This document shows, piece after piece, positions 17,707 to 26,157 of a stretch of 64,000 nucleotides of DNA (position 1 is its first letter; each line of letters begins with the position of its first letter). This DNA comes from Asticcacaulis benevestitus DSM 16100 = ATCC BAA-896 (GTDB taxonomy: Bacteria > Pseudomonadota > Alphaproteobacteria > Caulobacterales > Caulobacteraceae). Below the pieces are notes generated by a model, which was not told the DNA's origin, searched no databases, and saw only the letters and a program-made list of their open reading frames with translations. The position numbers and the translations under genes were made by a program. Location: contig NZ_AQWM01000007.1 in assembly GCF_000376105.1 (NCBI RefSeq), forward strand, positions 62,459-126,458. The letters run 5' to 3'.

Positions 17707-18084
17707 TCACGATTCCTGTGCAAGAATCGTGGACGGCGTTTCGGACAGATAGCGGTCAAGTTTATTGTGCCGGTCAACGAGCACAACACTGGGGATAATC
17801 GGTGTGTCGGTCAGCTCAAAACCCATGATGATGATCTGTTCCGACTCATTGATCAGGTGCGCCGCCGCCCCGTTCATGGCGATAGTGCCCGAACCGCGTT
17901 CGCCGGTGATGACATAGGTCTCGAGACGGTGGCCCGATGTGTTGGAGACCACCAGCACGCGCTCGCCTTCCCATAGTCCCACGGCATCCATCAGGTCTTC
18001 GTCGATGGTGATCGAGCCGATATAGGCCAGGTTGGCCTCGGTGACATAAGCGTTATGGATCTTGGAGCGGAGAACGTGACGCAT
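17707..18084 (-). CDS. panD: aspartate 1-decarboxylase
   Basis: A 125-residue pyruvoyl enzyme that makes beta-alanine for pantothenate and coenzyme A. The self-cleavage site is seen as YIGSITID (Gly23-Ser24), with the catalytic Lys9 in RSKIH and the conserved GERVLVVSNTSGHRLETYVI and NGAAAHL segments. The length is typical (about 120-130). The last codons lie inside a hairpin, CACGATTC / GAATCGTG (17708-17731). It is monocistronic as far as can be seen; no panB or panC is nearby. Confidence 0.95.
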   Translation of the reverse strand: MRHVLRSKIHNAYVTEANLAYIGSITIDEDLMDAVGLWEGERVLVVSNTSGHRLETYVITGERGSGTIAMNGAAAHLINESEQIIIMGFELTDTPIIPSVVLVDRHNKLDRYLSETPSTILAQES

Positions 18085-18165
18085 GCGGAATACTCACAAA
18101 AGGAAGGGGGCTGCCTCTTTACGTTTGTTAGCCGGCGCCGTCCACCCGGAAGACAGATGCAGCGA

Positions 18166-18840
18166 TCAGTCGCCCCACAAATCCGTGACGTCGCCCTTGC
18201 GGTTGAGCATATGGACAGCGCGTTTGATCACGGTCAGGACATTCTCGATGCGCGCGTCATTCTCATAGGTCAGCGCGGCGCGGTGCATACCGTCTAGCGC
18301 GAAACGCGCCAGATCGCGGCTGGCCTGAAAGCGTGCATCGTTGCCGGCCATGATGAAGCCCGGCGTGGCGCGCCCCATGGCGGCGTTATCGAAGGCTTCC
18401 TGCGCCGGGCGGATAGCCTTGGCGACATCGACATCCTGACGCGCGGCGCGCTCTAACGCCAGGAAGGCTGCAAACGGCACCGAACTAAGCAAGCGCCAAT
18501 AGGCCTCTATCGCGCCATCGAGCGCGTCCTGATCGGGCTTCAGTTTCTTGGCCTCGGCCTCAAAAGCGACTTCACGCGCCGCATGGATATGCCAGGCGGC
18601 GGCTTCGACCAGATCTTCACGGGTAGGGAAGTGATACAGCATGGCGCCACGGGTCAGACCGCAGGCCTCGGCGATGGCGGCATTGCCGGCACGATCATAC
18701 CCCAGCTCGGCAAACAGGCGCATCGCCGTTTCCAGAATTTGCACGCGGGTGCGCCGCGATTTGGGCGTATCCTTGGCGCCGCCATCTTTGACAGGGGCGG
18801 CTTTATCCCGCAGTTGCGTAGGCTTGGGTCGGTCGGTCAT
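18166..18840 (-). CDS. TetR/AcrR family transcriptional regulator
   Basis: A 224-residue regulator. The N-terminal HTH domain covers about residues 30-80 (RVQILETAMRLFAELGYDRAGNAAIAEACGLTRGAMLYHF), the usual TetR pattern, after a polar 28-residue extension. The C-terminal ligand domain is not recognisable beyond helical character. The ligand and targets are unknown; it is flanked by panD on the same strand and by a divergent GT4 glycosyltransferase. The 270-bp gap to that gene presumably holds its operator, but I see no clear palindrome. Confidence 0.85.
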   Translation of the reverse strand: MTDRPKPTQLRDKAAPVKDGGAKDTPKSRRTRVQILETAMRLFAELGYDRAGNAAIAEACGLTRGAMLYHFPTREDLVEAAAWHIHAAREVAFEAEAKKLKPDQDALDGAIEAYWRLLSSVPFAAFLALERAARQDVDVAKAIRPAQEAFDNAAMGRATPGFIMAGNDARFQASRDLARFALDGMHRAALTYENDARIENVLTVIKRAVHMLNRKGDVTDLWGD

Positions 18841-19111
18841 CGTGCTTTCATTACGCCCTGTTTCACGCCGTTTGTTCTGATAGACGTAAAGGTCGGCATT
18901 CCTGACTTAAAAATAAAGGATTTTCATCCTTTCAGCAAGGCGCAACCGAAAAATGACTTCGCAATTCGTACACCCTGAACGTTTTGTGCATCGCAAAAAG
19001 CGAATCCCGCAAGGCAACTTGCGCAAAGGCTGTGTCCTTATATGTGGCGCTTGCCAAGCCTCAATGAAATAGGGCATGGAGATTTAAAGCTATCATCACG
19101 CCTAAGGGACT

Positions 19112-20197
19112 ATGAATTTGCGTATCTTGCTGGCAACCGACGCATGGGAACCTCAGGTCAATGGCGTGGTGACGACGTTGCGCCGCACCATCGAGGAATG
19201 TGAAAAGCTCGGTCATGAGTTCCACATCATCGACTATAACCAATTCAAGACCGTGTCATGGCCTGATTATCCCGAGGTCAAGCTGGCGCTTGGCTGCTAT
19301 GAGGAAGTGCGCGGCATCATGCTCGATTATGAGCCCGACGCCATACATATCGCCACCGAAGGCTTCGTCGGTCTGGCGGCACGGCGCGTCTGCCAGGAAT
19401 TCAAGCTGCCCTTCACCACCAGCTATCATACCAAGTTTCCCGAATATGTCAGTGCCCGCCTGCCGGTGCCCCTGAGCGTCGGCTATGCCTTCATGCGCTG
19501 GTTCCACAAGCCGTCGGGCCGCGTGATGGTGGCGACGCCAACCCTGCAAAAGGATCTGGAAGCGCGCGGCTTCGTCAATATCTCGCCGTGGACGCGCGGT
19601 GTCGATACCGAGATGTTCCGTCCTGGCCTTGAGCCAATCAATGGCGACCTGCCGCGCCCGATCATGACCTATGTCGGCCGCATCGCCATCGAAAAGAACC
19701 TGGAAGCCTTCCTCAAGCTCGACATGCCCGGCACCAAGGTGCTGGTCGGCAAGGGGCCGCAACTGGAAGAACTGAAGGAAAAGTACCCTGATGCCGTTTT
19801 CGCCGGTCCGCAGTTCGGCGATGATCTGGCGCGCTACTATTGCGATTCCGACGTCTTCGTCTTCCCGTCGCTGACCGACACCTTCGGCCTGGTGATCACA
19901 GAGGCCATGGCTACCGGCACGCCGGTCGCGGCCTTCCCGGCGCACGGCCCCATCGATATCATTCCTGGCTCCGGCGCCGGCGCGATCAATGATGACCTGA
20001 AAGTCGCCATCGAAGAAGCGCTCAAGATCGATCGCAAGAACGTGCGGGCCTATGCCGAGAAGTTCTCGTGGCGGGCCTGCGCAGAAGAGTTCCTGCGCAA
20101 TCTCGAACCCTATCCCGAACCGGCCAAAACGAAACTTTGGACCAAGCTGCGCCAACTTCCGCGCAAGATGCGTCGCAAGAAAAAAGAAACGGCCTGA
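19112..20197 (+). CDS. GT4-family glycosyltransferase
   Basis: A 361-residue GT-B glycosyltransferase (family 4). The N-terminal acceptor domain has the ATDAWEPQVNGVVTTLRR start and the TSYHTKFPEYV segment, both typical of the subgroup that includes alpha-mannosyl and diacylglycerol glucosyl transferases. The C-terminal domain carries YVGRIAIEKNLE and the nucleotide-sugar motif SLTDTFGLVITEAMATG-PV. The last 25 residues are Lys/Arg-rich, suggesting peripheral membrane binding. The acceptor cannot be told from sequence; a glycolipid is plausible given the relatives and the basic tail. It stands alone, with a convergent PhnD-like gene after it. Confidence 0.85.
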   Translation: MNLRILLATDAWEPQVNGVVTTLRRTIEECEKLGHEFHIIDYNQFKTVSWPDYPEVKLALGCYEEVRGIMLDYEPDAIHIATEGFVGLAARRVCQEFKLPFTTSYHTKFPEYVSARLPVPLSVGYAFMRWFHKPSGRVMVATPTLQKDLEARGFVNISPWTRGVDTEMFRPGLEPINGDLPRPIMTYVGRIAIEKNLEAFLKLDMPGTKVLVGKGPQLEELKEKYPDAVFAGPQFGDDLARYYCDSDVFVFPSLTDTFGLVITEAMATGTPVAAFPAHGPIDIIPGSGAGAINDDLKVAIEEALKIDRKNVRAYAEKFSWRACAEEFLRNLEPYPEPAKTKLWTKLRQLPRKMRRKKKETA

Positions 20198-20239
20198 TTT
20201 AATGTCTTGCCTCGAAGGGATTCGAGCGGGCCTTGGCGG

Positions 20240-21313
20240 TTATTTTGCCGAACTGGCCGGCGCTTCCGGATCTGCCAGCAGTTGCGGCGCCGTTTTGGCG
20301 TCGAGCGCTCGCTGTTCGGCCTGAATATCGCTGAGGTTTTGGCGCGCCGTCTCAATGTCATGCGCCTTGCCGCCACGTTCAGCCTTCATAAGCTCAACCG
20401 ACGCCCGCATCAGCCGGATGGGTACGAAATGGCCATCATCTTCCGGCGAGAAGCCCGCAAAACCCAGCCGGCTCAGCACGGCGCGCTGACGATCACCTTC
20501 CGCACCCGGCGCACGACCGTAGCTCAGGAAAAACGAGCGCAGCTTTTCCTTGGTAACCGGATCGAGATCCTCACGATAGATCAGCACGTCTTCCGCCAAA
20601 GGCTCGGAGGCCCATATCACCTTGAGCTTTTTAAAGGTTTCCGCGTCGCCTTGCTGCACCTTGAGCAGGTGGGCGGAATCGATGGCAGCGGCACTGAGGG
20701 TCCCCTTGAGCACCCCGGCGATCGCCTTGTCCGGCCCCGTCTCACGGGTCGCTTTGAAGCAGGTTTCAGGATCGACCTTGGCAGGTTGAAACAGAGTATA
20801 CAGCGGCGTATCGAAGGTCGAGGGCGTATCGCCCAGGGCCAGGCTCAGGCGCTTGTCGCACTTCAAAAGGTCGGCAGGGGTGAGTTTCGATTCCACCGGC
20901 ACGATGATCAGGCTTTGCAGCGCATCGACGCCTTCGACTGCGGCGAACACCTCGCCATGTTCCTGCGTCACCGCCTCGGCGCCCGACAGGTTTTCAAACC
21001 AGCCGGCCTGCACCTTACGGCCCTGAAAGGCGCCGCGTTGCGCCTCATAATCATCGGCATAGACGGCCTTGATGGTCAGGCCGGTCTGTTTGGCCAGATC
21101 GGCCAGCAACGGCGCCCAACGCGCCTCGGTCTCGGCCTTGGTCTCTGGCGTTTTTTCAGCGGTCGGGATGGAAAAGCCAATTTCGGAACGGGCCGTAATG
21201 CCGTTGCCAAAGCGCTCACAGGCCGGCAAGGCCAGCAGCGCGGCCATGCCGCACAGCCCGGCCACGCACGCCTTGCGTGATAAAGCTTTCACACTCGTTG
21301 CCCGATTTGGCAT
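20240..21313 (-). CDS. PhnD-like phosphate/phosphonate-type substrate-binding lipoprotein
   Basis: A 357-residue periplasmic binding-protein-like protein. It has a lipoprotein signal (LLALPAC lipobox) and the PhnD-type core: FSIPTAEKTPETKAETEARW near residue 45, then LAKQTGLTIKAVYADDYEAQ, and a second half with ALGDTPSTFDTPLY. No ABC permease or ATPase genes are adjacent, so it may be an orphan binding protein or a sensor partner. I start at the ATG at 21313; longer versions from 21436 would overlap the next gene's 3' end and put the signal peptide far from the N-terminus. The C-terminal 60 residues are helical and charged. Confidence 0.72.
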   Translation of the reverse strand: MPNRATSVKALSRKACVAGLCGMAALLALPACERFGNGITARSEIGFSIPTAEKTPETKAETEARWAPLLADLAKQTGLTIKAVYADDYEAQRGAFQGRKVQAGWFENLSGAEAVTQEHGEVFAAVEGVDALQSLIIVPVESKLTPADLLKCDKRLSLALGDTPSTFDTPLYTLFQPAKVDPETCFKATRETGPDKAIAGVLKGTLSAAAIDSAHLLKVQQGDAETFKKLKVIWASEPLAEDVLIYREDLDPVTKEKLRSFFLSYGRAPGAEGDRQRAVLSRLGFAGFSPEDDGHFVPIRLMRASVELMKAERGGKAHDIETARQNLSDIQAEQRALDAKTAPQLLADPEAPASSAK

Positions 21314-21404
21314 TGCCAGATTTGGTTCCCAAATACCACCCATCGAAATCATATGGGGGATTTCAGGGGCTTGGCAACCGCTTTGGTGTCGCAGGCGACA
21401 TTTA

Positions 21405-22514
21405 TCAGGGTTCGACAGCGTCCAGTATGACGTCACTGATCAGCTTATCGCTGATGACGTGCGGATTCCGGACGCCATAATTGGTGGTCGTGATTGTGAT
21501 GACCATATCCAGATCCGGAATAGCGACCACCTTGTTGCCTCCGGTGCCGGCCATCTGCCATGACGGATGTGACACGCCCTTATGGGCATAGGGATAAAGC
21601 CACAAAAGATAACCATAGTTGCGCGTATCATCGACCTGAGCCTGCGGCGAAACCGATGCCTTCACCCAGGCGGCAGGAATAATCTGCTGCCCGCCCCATG
21701 TGCCGCCATTGGCATAAAGCTGACCGAGCTTGAGCAGGTCACGGCTTTTCAAGCCCAGTCCGCCACCACCTTGCGCCTGCCCCAGCGGTGAAAACTGCCA
21801 TTCCGCAGTCTCAATGCCCAAGGGCGCGAACAAAACCTTGCGGGCATAATCGGGCAAGGGGGTTTTGGTGGCGCGCTGGATAACGGCGCCAAGCGTGGTA
21901 ACGCCCGCCGTGCAATAGGCAAAGGACCTGCCGTACGGCGACTCCGCCGGCTTTGGCACCCAGGCGGGAAACCCCTTGACCGGCAAATCGAGATAGAACT
22001 TCACCCAATCCTCGATCAGGTACATGCGCTCCTCATTGCCGCGTGAAAACTGGTTTTCATCGTCGCATTCCAGCAGGGAACTCATGGTCAGCAGATCCTC
22101 AACCGTGATCTTGCCTTTTCGCGGGTCAGCATTTTCCAGGGGCTGCTTATCGGCCAGATAGGGCAGGATCGGCGTGGTGATCGCGGGAATGTCGCCGCGC
22201 GCTATGGCCGCGCCGGCCAGCATCCCGGTCACTGTCTTGGTAGCGGAGCGGGTGTTGCGCACACCATCCGCACCCCGATCATCGTAGTAGTCCTCAAAAA
22301 CAAGCTGGCCATGGCGGGCAATCAGCACGCTTGTAATCTGCTGATAGTCACCCTTGCGGATGGCGGCCGACATGGCCGCCAGCTTATCGGGCGACAAACC
22401 CTGCGAGGCGGGTGCGGCGACCGGCCAATCGTTTTTAGGGCTCTTGTTTTGAGCGGCGACCGGAGAGGACAATACAAACGACAAAGACAACACAGCGGCA
22501 AACAGACGGGACAT
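21405..22514 (-). CDS. secreted serine hydrolase (class C beta-lactamase fold)
   Basis: A 369-residue protein with a signal peptide (MSRLFAAVLSLSFVLSSPVAAQ) and a beta-lactamase/DD-peptidase fold. The catalytic S-x-x-K is SATK near residue 94, Tyr follows in YGRSFAYCTAG near 190, and the C-terminal G-TGG motif takes the place of the KTG box (MAGTGGNKVVAIP). Substrate unknown; the family includes esterases and peptidases. The ATG at 22514 has GGAG six bases upstream and gives a clean signal peptide. A second serine hydrolase lies at 50969. Confidence 0.82.
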   Translation of the reverse strand: MSRLFAAVLSLSFVLSSPVAAQNKSPKNDWPVAAPASQGLSPDKLAAMSAAIRKGDYQQITSVLIARHGQLVFEDYYDDRGADGVRNTRSATKTVTGMLAGAAIARGDIPAITTPILPYLADKQPLENADPRKGKITVEDLLTMSSLLECDDENQFSRGNEERMYLIEDWVKFYLDLPVKGFPAWVPKPAESPYGRSFAYCTAGVTTLGAVIQRATKTPLPDYARKVLFAPLGIETAEWQFSPLGQAQGGGGLGLKSRDLLKLGQLYANGGTWGGQQIIPAAWVKASVSPQAQVDDTRNYGYLLWLYPYAHKGVSHPSWQMAGTGGNKVVAIPDLDMVITITTTNYGVRNPHVISDKLISDVILDAVEP

Positions 22515-22583
22515 AGATAACTCCGATGACAAGCCGCCCTTGTATACGGATGCCACGAGACAATCTTGGACGTTTGCAACCGG

Positions 22584-23393
22584 TTAGCGCGTCAGACGCT
22601 GGAATTGTGCCGGCGACATGCCCCAATGGGTGGCAAAGACGCGGTTAAGATGGCTCTGATCGCAGAAACCGGCAGCAAGTGCGATGTCGCTTAAGGGCGC
22701 CTTTCCGGTCATCATCAGGTGCGTAGCGCGATCAACCCTGCGGCGGCGCAAATCATCGCCCGGTGAGCAACCCAGCCAGCGACGATACTGCCGCGCCAGA
22801 TAGACGCGATGGACGCCCGCCGCTTCGGCGACATCCGCCACGCCTATATCGTCGAAGGCGTGGTCGGCAATGAAGCTGCGCGCACCGTCAAGCCACGAGG
22901 GATAAAGGTTGGACAGCCTGTGAGGCTGTGCGGCCCCTGCGACCAGTTCCAGCGCCAAGGTTTCGAGATCGAGCCTTGTCGCGTCACCGCCGGCGGCGCG
23001 CAGAAGCCTCATCGTGGCGCGCAAAATCGCCATGTCGGAAAGGCCACGCGCATAGGTCGGAAGTGTAGCGTCGCTCGTCACCTCGGCCCACAGATCGCTA
23101 TCGAAACTGAGGGCGAAAAACCAGTCCCGGCCCTCGTTGCCGGCGGCGAAACGATCACGATGAACGATATCCGGCGGATTATAGATCAGCACCGGTCCTT
23201 CATGATCGTCGCAATCGGCTGCGGTCGAGATATAACGGCCGCGCGTCGCCAGCACGAAGTGCGCGCCTTCGTGGCTGTGCTCCCTCACCTCATGCTCAGG
23301 AATGGTGGCGTTGATATGCGCCAGCCCAAGACCGGGCAACCTGCGCCCGAACGCGCTGGCGCCGTAAAAGTCTCCAGACTGAAAACCTGCCAT
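22584..23393 (-). CDS. AraC family transcriptional regulator
   Basis: A 269-residue regulator with an N-terminal cupin-like sensor domain (HEVREHSHEGAHFVLATRG near residue 35, and IYNPPDIVHRDRF near 70) and a C-terminal double HTH (DDIGVADVAEAAGVHRVYLARQYRR, then SDIALAAGFCDQSHLNRVFATHWGMSPAQF), the AraC signature. The ligand is unknown. It is transcribed toward the serine hydrolase at 21405 and may control it. Tandem TACGCAGT repeats lie 20-40 bases upstream of its start. Confidence 0.88.
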   Translation of the reverse strand: MAGFQSGDFYGASAFGRRLPGLGLAHINATIPEHEVREHSHEGAHFVLATRGRYISTAADCDDHEGPVLIYNPPDIVHRDRFAAGNEGRDWFFALSFDSDLWAEVTSDATLPTYARGLSDMAILRATMRLLRAAGGDATRLDLETLALELVAGAAQPHRLSNLYPSWLDGARSFIADHAFDDIGVADVAEAAGVHRVYLARQYRRWLGCSPGDDLRRRRVDRATHLMMTGKAPLSDIALAAGFCDQSHLNRVFATHWGMSPAQFQRLTR

Positions 23394-23412
23394 ACCATCC
23401 CCCTCCTAACTT

Positions 23413-23477
23413 TACGCAGTCGTGTACGCAGTTAGCCGTCAAAACCGGCTGCCACGCAACGCTCAATTTAGAGCGTT
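23413..23477. promoter_or_regulatory. direct repeat and inverted repeat upstream of the AraC gene
   Basis: TACGCAGT occurs at 23413-23420 and 23425-23432 (12-bp period), a layout common for AraC-type operators. AACGCTC (23458-23464) / GAGCGTT (23471-23477) is an inverted repeat with a 6-base spacer. Both are inferred regulatory sites. Confidence 0.4.
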
Positions 23478-23756
23478 AAAGAGGATTTACCACGACTAGA
23501 CATAAAGTTTAACATGCTGATTTAAATCAACATTAAATTATAACCATGCTACATATGGCCCTGTGGAAAACCATGCTGAAATTACCCCTTTACATCGGAA
23601 ACTAAATCACTATTTTACGCCTCACTTCCGGCGGACCCCGAGTTCAAATGGTCCTGCCTCATTTCTTTCGCAAAGATGTTGTATCTTTAGAGAGATTGAG
23701 GCTCAGGCATCGCTGCTAACGCCGGTCTGGGTTTAACGTATCTAAGGGTGTGTCTG
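23478..23756 (+). promoter_or_regulatory. promoter and structured 5' leader of the ornithine decarboxylase gene
   Basis: About 280 gene-free bases. The first part (23500-23600) is AT-rich. The second part holds an extended imperfect stem-loop at 23653-23707: CCTG-CCTCA pairs with TGAGG-CT-CAGG, enclosing a second hairpin AAAGAT (23672) / ATCTTT (23683). Alphaproteobacterial genes for this type of decarboxylase are known to carry a conserved leader called the speF RNA motif; whether this is one needs a covariance-model search. Confidence 0.5.
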
Positions 23757-25031
23757 GTGGAAAACTACCAATCAGCCCTGGACCTGGTCCGCAAGCAGCC
23801 TCCGGAACGTCCCGTCGCCCTCGTGCGACGCGCGCCCGTAACAGTTGCCGCGCAATGGTTCAGAGCCAATTTTAAAGGCGATGTCTTCTATGCCGTGAAG
23901 GCCAATCCGTCCGTGTGGGTGCTTGAAACCCTGTGGGCCGCTGGCATTCGCTCGTTCGATGTCGCGTCGATTCAGGAAGTCGAGCTGGTTCGCTCGACGC
24001 TTCCCGCCGCGCGTCTGGCCTTCATGCACCCGGTCAAGAGCCGCGTCTCGATCGCGCGAGCTTATTTCGATTTCGGCGTTCGCACCTTTTCGCTCGATAC
24101 GCATGAGGAACTGGCCAAGATCCTGGCCGCGACCAACAATGCCCGCGACCTCAACCTGATCGTACGCCTAGCCACCTCCGGCGAAGGCTCGAACCTGCCG
24201 CTGACCAACAAATTCGGCGCCCAGACGCATGAAGCGCCGTCGCTGCTGCTGGCCGCGCGCCAGGCCACGCAGGACCTGATGGGCATTTCGTTCCACGTCG
24301 GCTCTCAGTGCATGCGCCCGACCGCCTATGCCGCCGCCATGTCCGCCGCCTCGCGGTCGCTGGTGCGCGCAGGTGTCTTTGCCGATATTGTCGATGTCGG
24401 TGGCGGTTTCCCGTCGGTCTATCCCGGCATGGTGCCGCCGGCGCTGTCCGAATATATGGATGTCATCGATCGCGCCTTCAACGAGATGAAGGTGCACGAG
24501 ACTACCGAGCTGTGGGCCGAACCCGGCCGCGCCTTGGTGGCAGAATCGACCTCAGTCCTGACCAAGGTCGAGTTGCGCAAGGGCGACGCCCTCTATCTCA
24601 ACGATGGCTCCTACGGCAATCTGTTCGATGCCACCCACGCCAAGTGGCCCTTCCCGGTGCGCCTGCATCGCCCCGACGAAACGCATGATGACGAGCAACT
24701 GAAGCCCTTCCGCTTCTATGGCCCGACCTGCGATTCCATCGATTCCATGCCCGGCCCGTTCTGGCTGCCGGCTGACGTCAATGAAGGCGATTATGTCGAA
24801 ATCGGCATGCTCGGCGCCTATGGCGTCACCATGGGCACGCGCTTCAATGGCTATGGCGAAACCGAAACCGTCTTCCTCGATGACGCGCCGATGGCGTCGC
24901 TATTCGGCCTCGGCCCCCGCAGCGTCAACAATCCTCGCTCGGTCTTCGATACCGAAGACAACAAGGTCGTCCGCCTGAACCGTCCGAAGGGCGGCAAGCG
25001 CGGCAAAAAGCGCGTCAAGGCCAAGGCTTGA
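23757..25031 (+). CDS. ornithine/lysine decarboxylase (type III fold, PLP)
   Basis: A 424-residue PLP enzyme of the alanine-racemase-fold decarboxylases. The PLP lysine is Lys48 in FYAVKANPS, the Gly-rich phosphate loop is VDVGGGFPSVYPG, followed by WAEPGRALVAES, and the substrate-binding Cys-Asp pair is YGPTCDSIDSM (Cys325). These are hallmarks of bacterial/eukaryal-type ODC, which makes putrescine from ornithine; dual activity on lysine is possible. I start at GTG 23757, which has AAGGG eight bases upstream; GTG 23748 overlaps that site. The C-terminus is Lys/Arg-rich. A TTG-started gene overlaps the stop. A deoxyhypusine synthase-like gene lies 3.6 kb downstream. Confidence 0.85.
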   Translation: MENYQSALDLVRKQPPERPVALVRRAPVTVAAQWFRANFKGDVFYAVKANPSVWVLETLWAAGIRSFDVASIQEVELVRSTLPAARLAFMHPVKSRVSIARAYFDFGVRTFSLDTHEELAKILAATNNARDLNLIVRLATSGEGSNLPLTNKFGAQTHEAPSLLLAARQATQDLMGISFHVGSQCMRPTAYAAAMSAASRSLVRAGVFADIVDVGGGFPSVYPGMVPPALSEYMDVIDRAFNEMKVHETTELWAEPGRALVAESTSVLTKVELRKGDALYLNDGSYGNLFDATHAKWPFPVRLHRPDETHDDEQLKPFRFYGPTCDSIDSMPGPFWLPADVNEGDYVEIGMLGAYGVTMGTRFNGYGETETVFLDDAPMASLFGLGPRSVNNPRSVFDTEDNKVVRLNRPKGGKRGKKRVKAKA

Positions 25032-25639
25032 TTCATTCCTACGAACCGTCGAAGGGTCATGGTTTGCGCCATGACCCTTTTAACGCGATTGTCGGGCCGC
25101 GCCCGATCGGGTGGATATCGACGGTCAATGCCGAGGGGCAGCGCAATCTGGCGCCCTACAGCTTCTTCAATGCCTTCAACTACACACCGCCGATCATTGG
25201 CTTTTCTTCGACCAGCCTGAAGGATACGGCGCGCAATATACGCGATACTGGTGAGTTTGTCTGGAACCTGGCCACGAAAGACCTGGCCGAGGCGATGAAT
25301 GCCTCATGCGCCATGGTGCCGCCGGAGGTGGATGAGTTCGATTTGGCTGGCCTGGAAGCCATACCGTCACACCGCGTCAAACCGCCCCGTGTGCGCTCAA
25401 GTCCCGTGAGCTTTGAATGCCGCCTGACCCAGCAATTTCCTCTGCTGGCGGCGGATGGCACAGAAACGCCCGCCGTCATGACCTTCGGTGAAGTGGTCTG
25501 CGTCCATATCGATGATCGCCTGCTTGACGATGGCGTCTATCAGACGATCGCCGCCGATCCGATCCTGCGCGGCGGTGGTCCCGGTGACTACTTCACCCTC
25601 TCCGAAGCCGCCAAATTCGTCATGCTGCGCCCGCTCTAA
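25028..25639 (+). CDS. flavin reductase-like domain protein
   Basis: A 203-residue protein of the FMN-binding split-barrel flavin reductase-like family. The N-terminal GHGLRHDPFNAIVGPRPIGWIST-NAEG-RNLAPYSFFN block is characteristic and contacts FMN. The exact reaction is unknown; relatives reduce flavin or act as NAD(P)H:FMN oxidoreductases. It begins with TTG, overlapping the TGA of the ODC gene by two bases, so it is translated together with it. An ORF this close behind ODC suggests co-regulation by the ODC leader. Confidence 0.82.
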   Translation: MIHSYEPSKGHGLRHDPFNAIVGPRPIGWISTVNAEGQRNLAPYSFFNAFNYTPPIIGFSSTSLKDTARNIRDTGEFVWNLATKDLAEAMNASCAMVPPEVDEFDLAGLEAIPSHRVKPPRVRSSPVSFECRLTQQFPLLAADGTETPAVMTFGEVVCVHIDDRLLDDGVYQTIAADPILRGGGPGDYFTLSEAAKFVMLRPL

Positions 25640-25675
25640 AATTTTCTGTCTGGCAGGACTTGAAACGTGTCAAAT

Positions 25676-25698
25676 CATGTAACATATGAAGTTACATG
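25676..25698. promoter_or_regulatory. operator over the start codon of the Rrf2 gene
   Basis: Perfect inverted repeat CATGTAAC (25676-25683), 7-base spacer, GTTACATG (25691-25698). Its last three bases are the ATG of the Rrf2 gene. It is likely bound by that regulator (autoregulation). Confidence 0.6.
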
Positions 25699-26157
25699 AA
25701 ACGGGACAGCAAACTTTCGGGCATTCTCCACGTGGTTCTCCACATGGCGAGCCTCGACACTCCAGTCACTTCCGAAAAGCTTGCGGCAATGATGGGCACC
25801 AACCCGGTGGTCGTCCGCCGCATCATGGCGGGCCTGCGCGAACGCGGCCTAGTCCACTCGGAAAAAGGCCATGGCGGCGGCTGGACCATCGCTCGCGATC
25901 TCGAAGACTTCACCATGGCCGATGTCTATGCCGCCGTCGGGGCGCCCGAGATCTTCGCGCTCGGTCACCGCAGCGAACAGCCGTTATGCCTGGTCGAACA
26001 GGCGGTCAATGCCGCCCTCGACGACGCTTTCGCCGAGGCCGAAGCGCTGCTGATGTCGCGCTTCGCCGGCGTCACACTCGGCGCTCTGGCCGCTGATTTC
26101 AGGCAGCGTCTAAAGACGCGGCACCAATCCGTTGAGGAGCAACATCATGATCTATGA
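25696..26157 (+). CDS. Rrf2 family transcriptional regulator
   Basis: A 153-residue winged-helix regulator: MKRDSKLSGILHVVLHMA, then PVTSEKLAAMMGTNPVVVRRIM-GLRERGLV and the wing GHGGGWTIARDL. The three-cysteine iron-sulfur motif of IscR/NsrR is missing (only one Cys, near residue 100), so it is closer to the YwnA type, which senses by other means. The gene overlaps the next flavoprotein by 11 bases, so that enzyme is the probable target and possibly linked to the signal. A palindrome covers its start codon. Confidence 0.85.
   Translation: MKRDSKLSGILHVVLHMASLDTPVTSEKLAAMMGTNPVVVRRIMAGLRERGLVHSEKGHGGGWTIARDLEDFTMADVYAAVGAPEIFALGHRSEQPLCLVEQAVNAALDDAFAEAEALLMSRFAGVTLGALAADFRQRLKTRHQSVEEQHHDL

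Noticed and set aside
20207-21280. Plus-strand reading frame of 357 codons after the GT4 gene
   Set aside because: It lies opposite the PhnD-like lipoprotein, which has a lipobox and family motifs.
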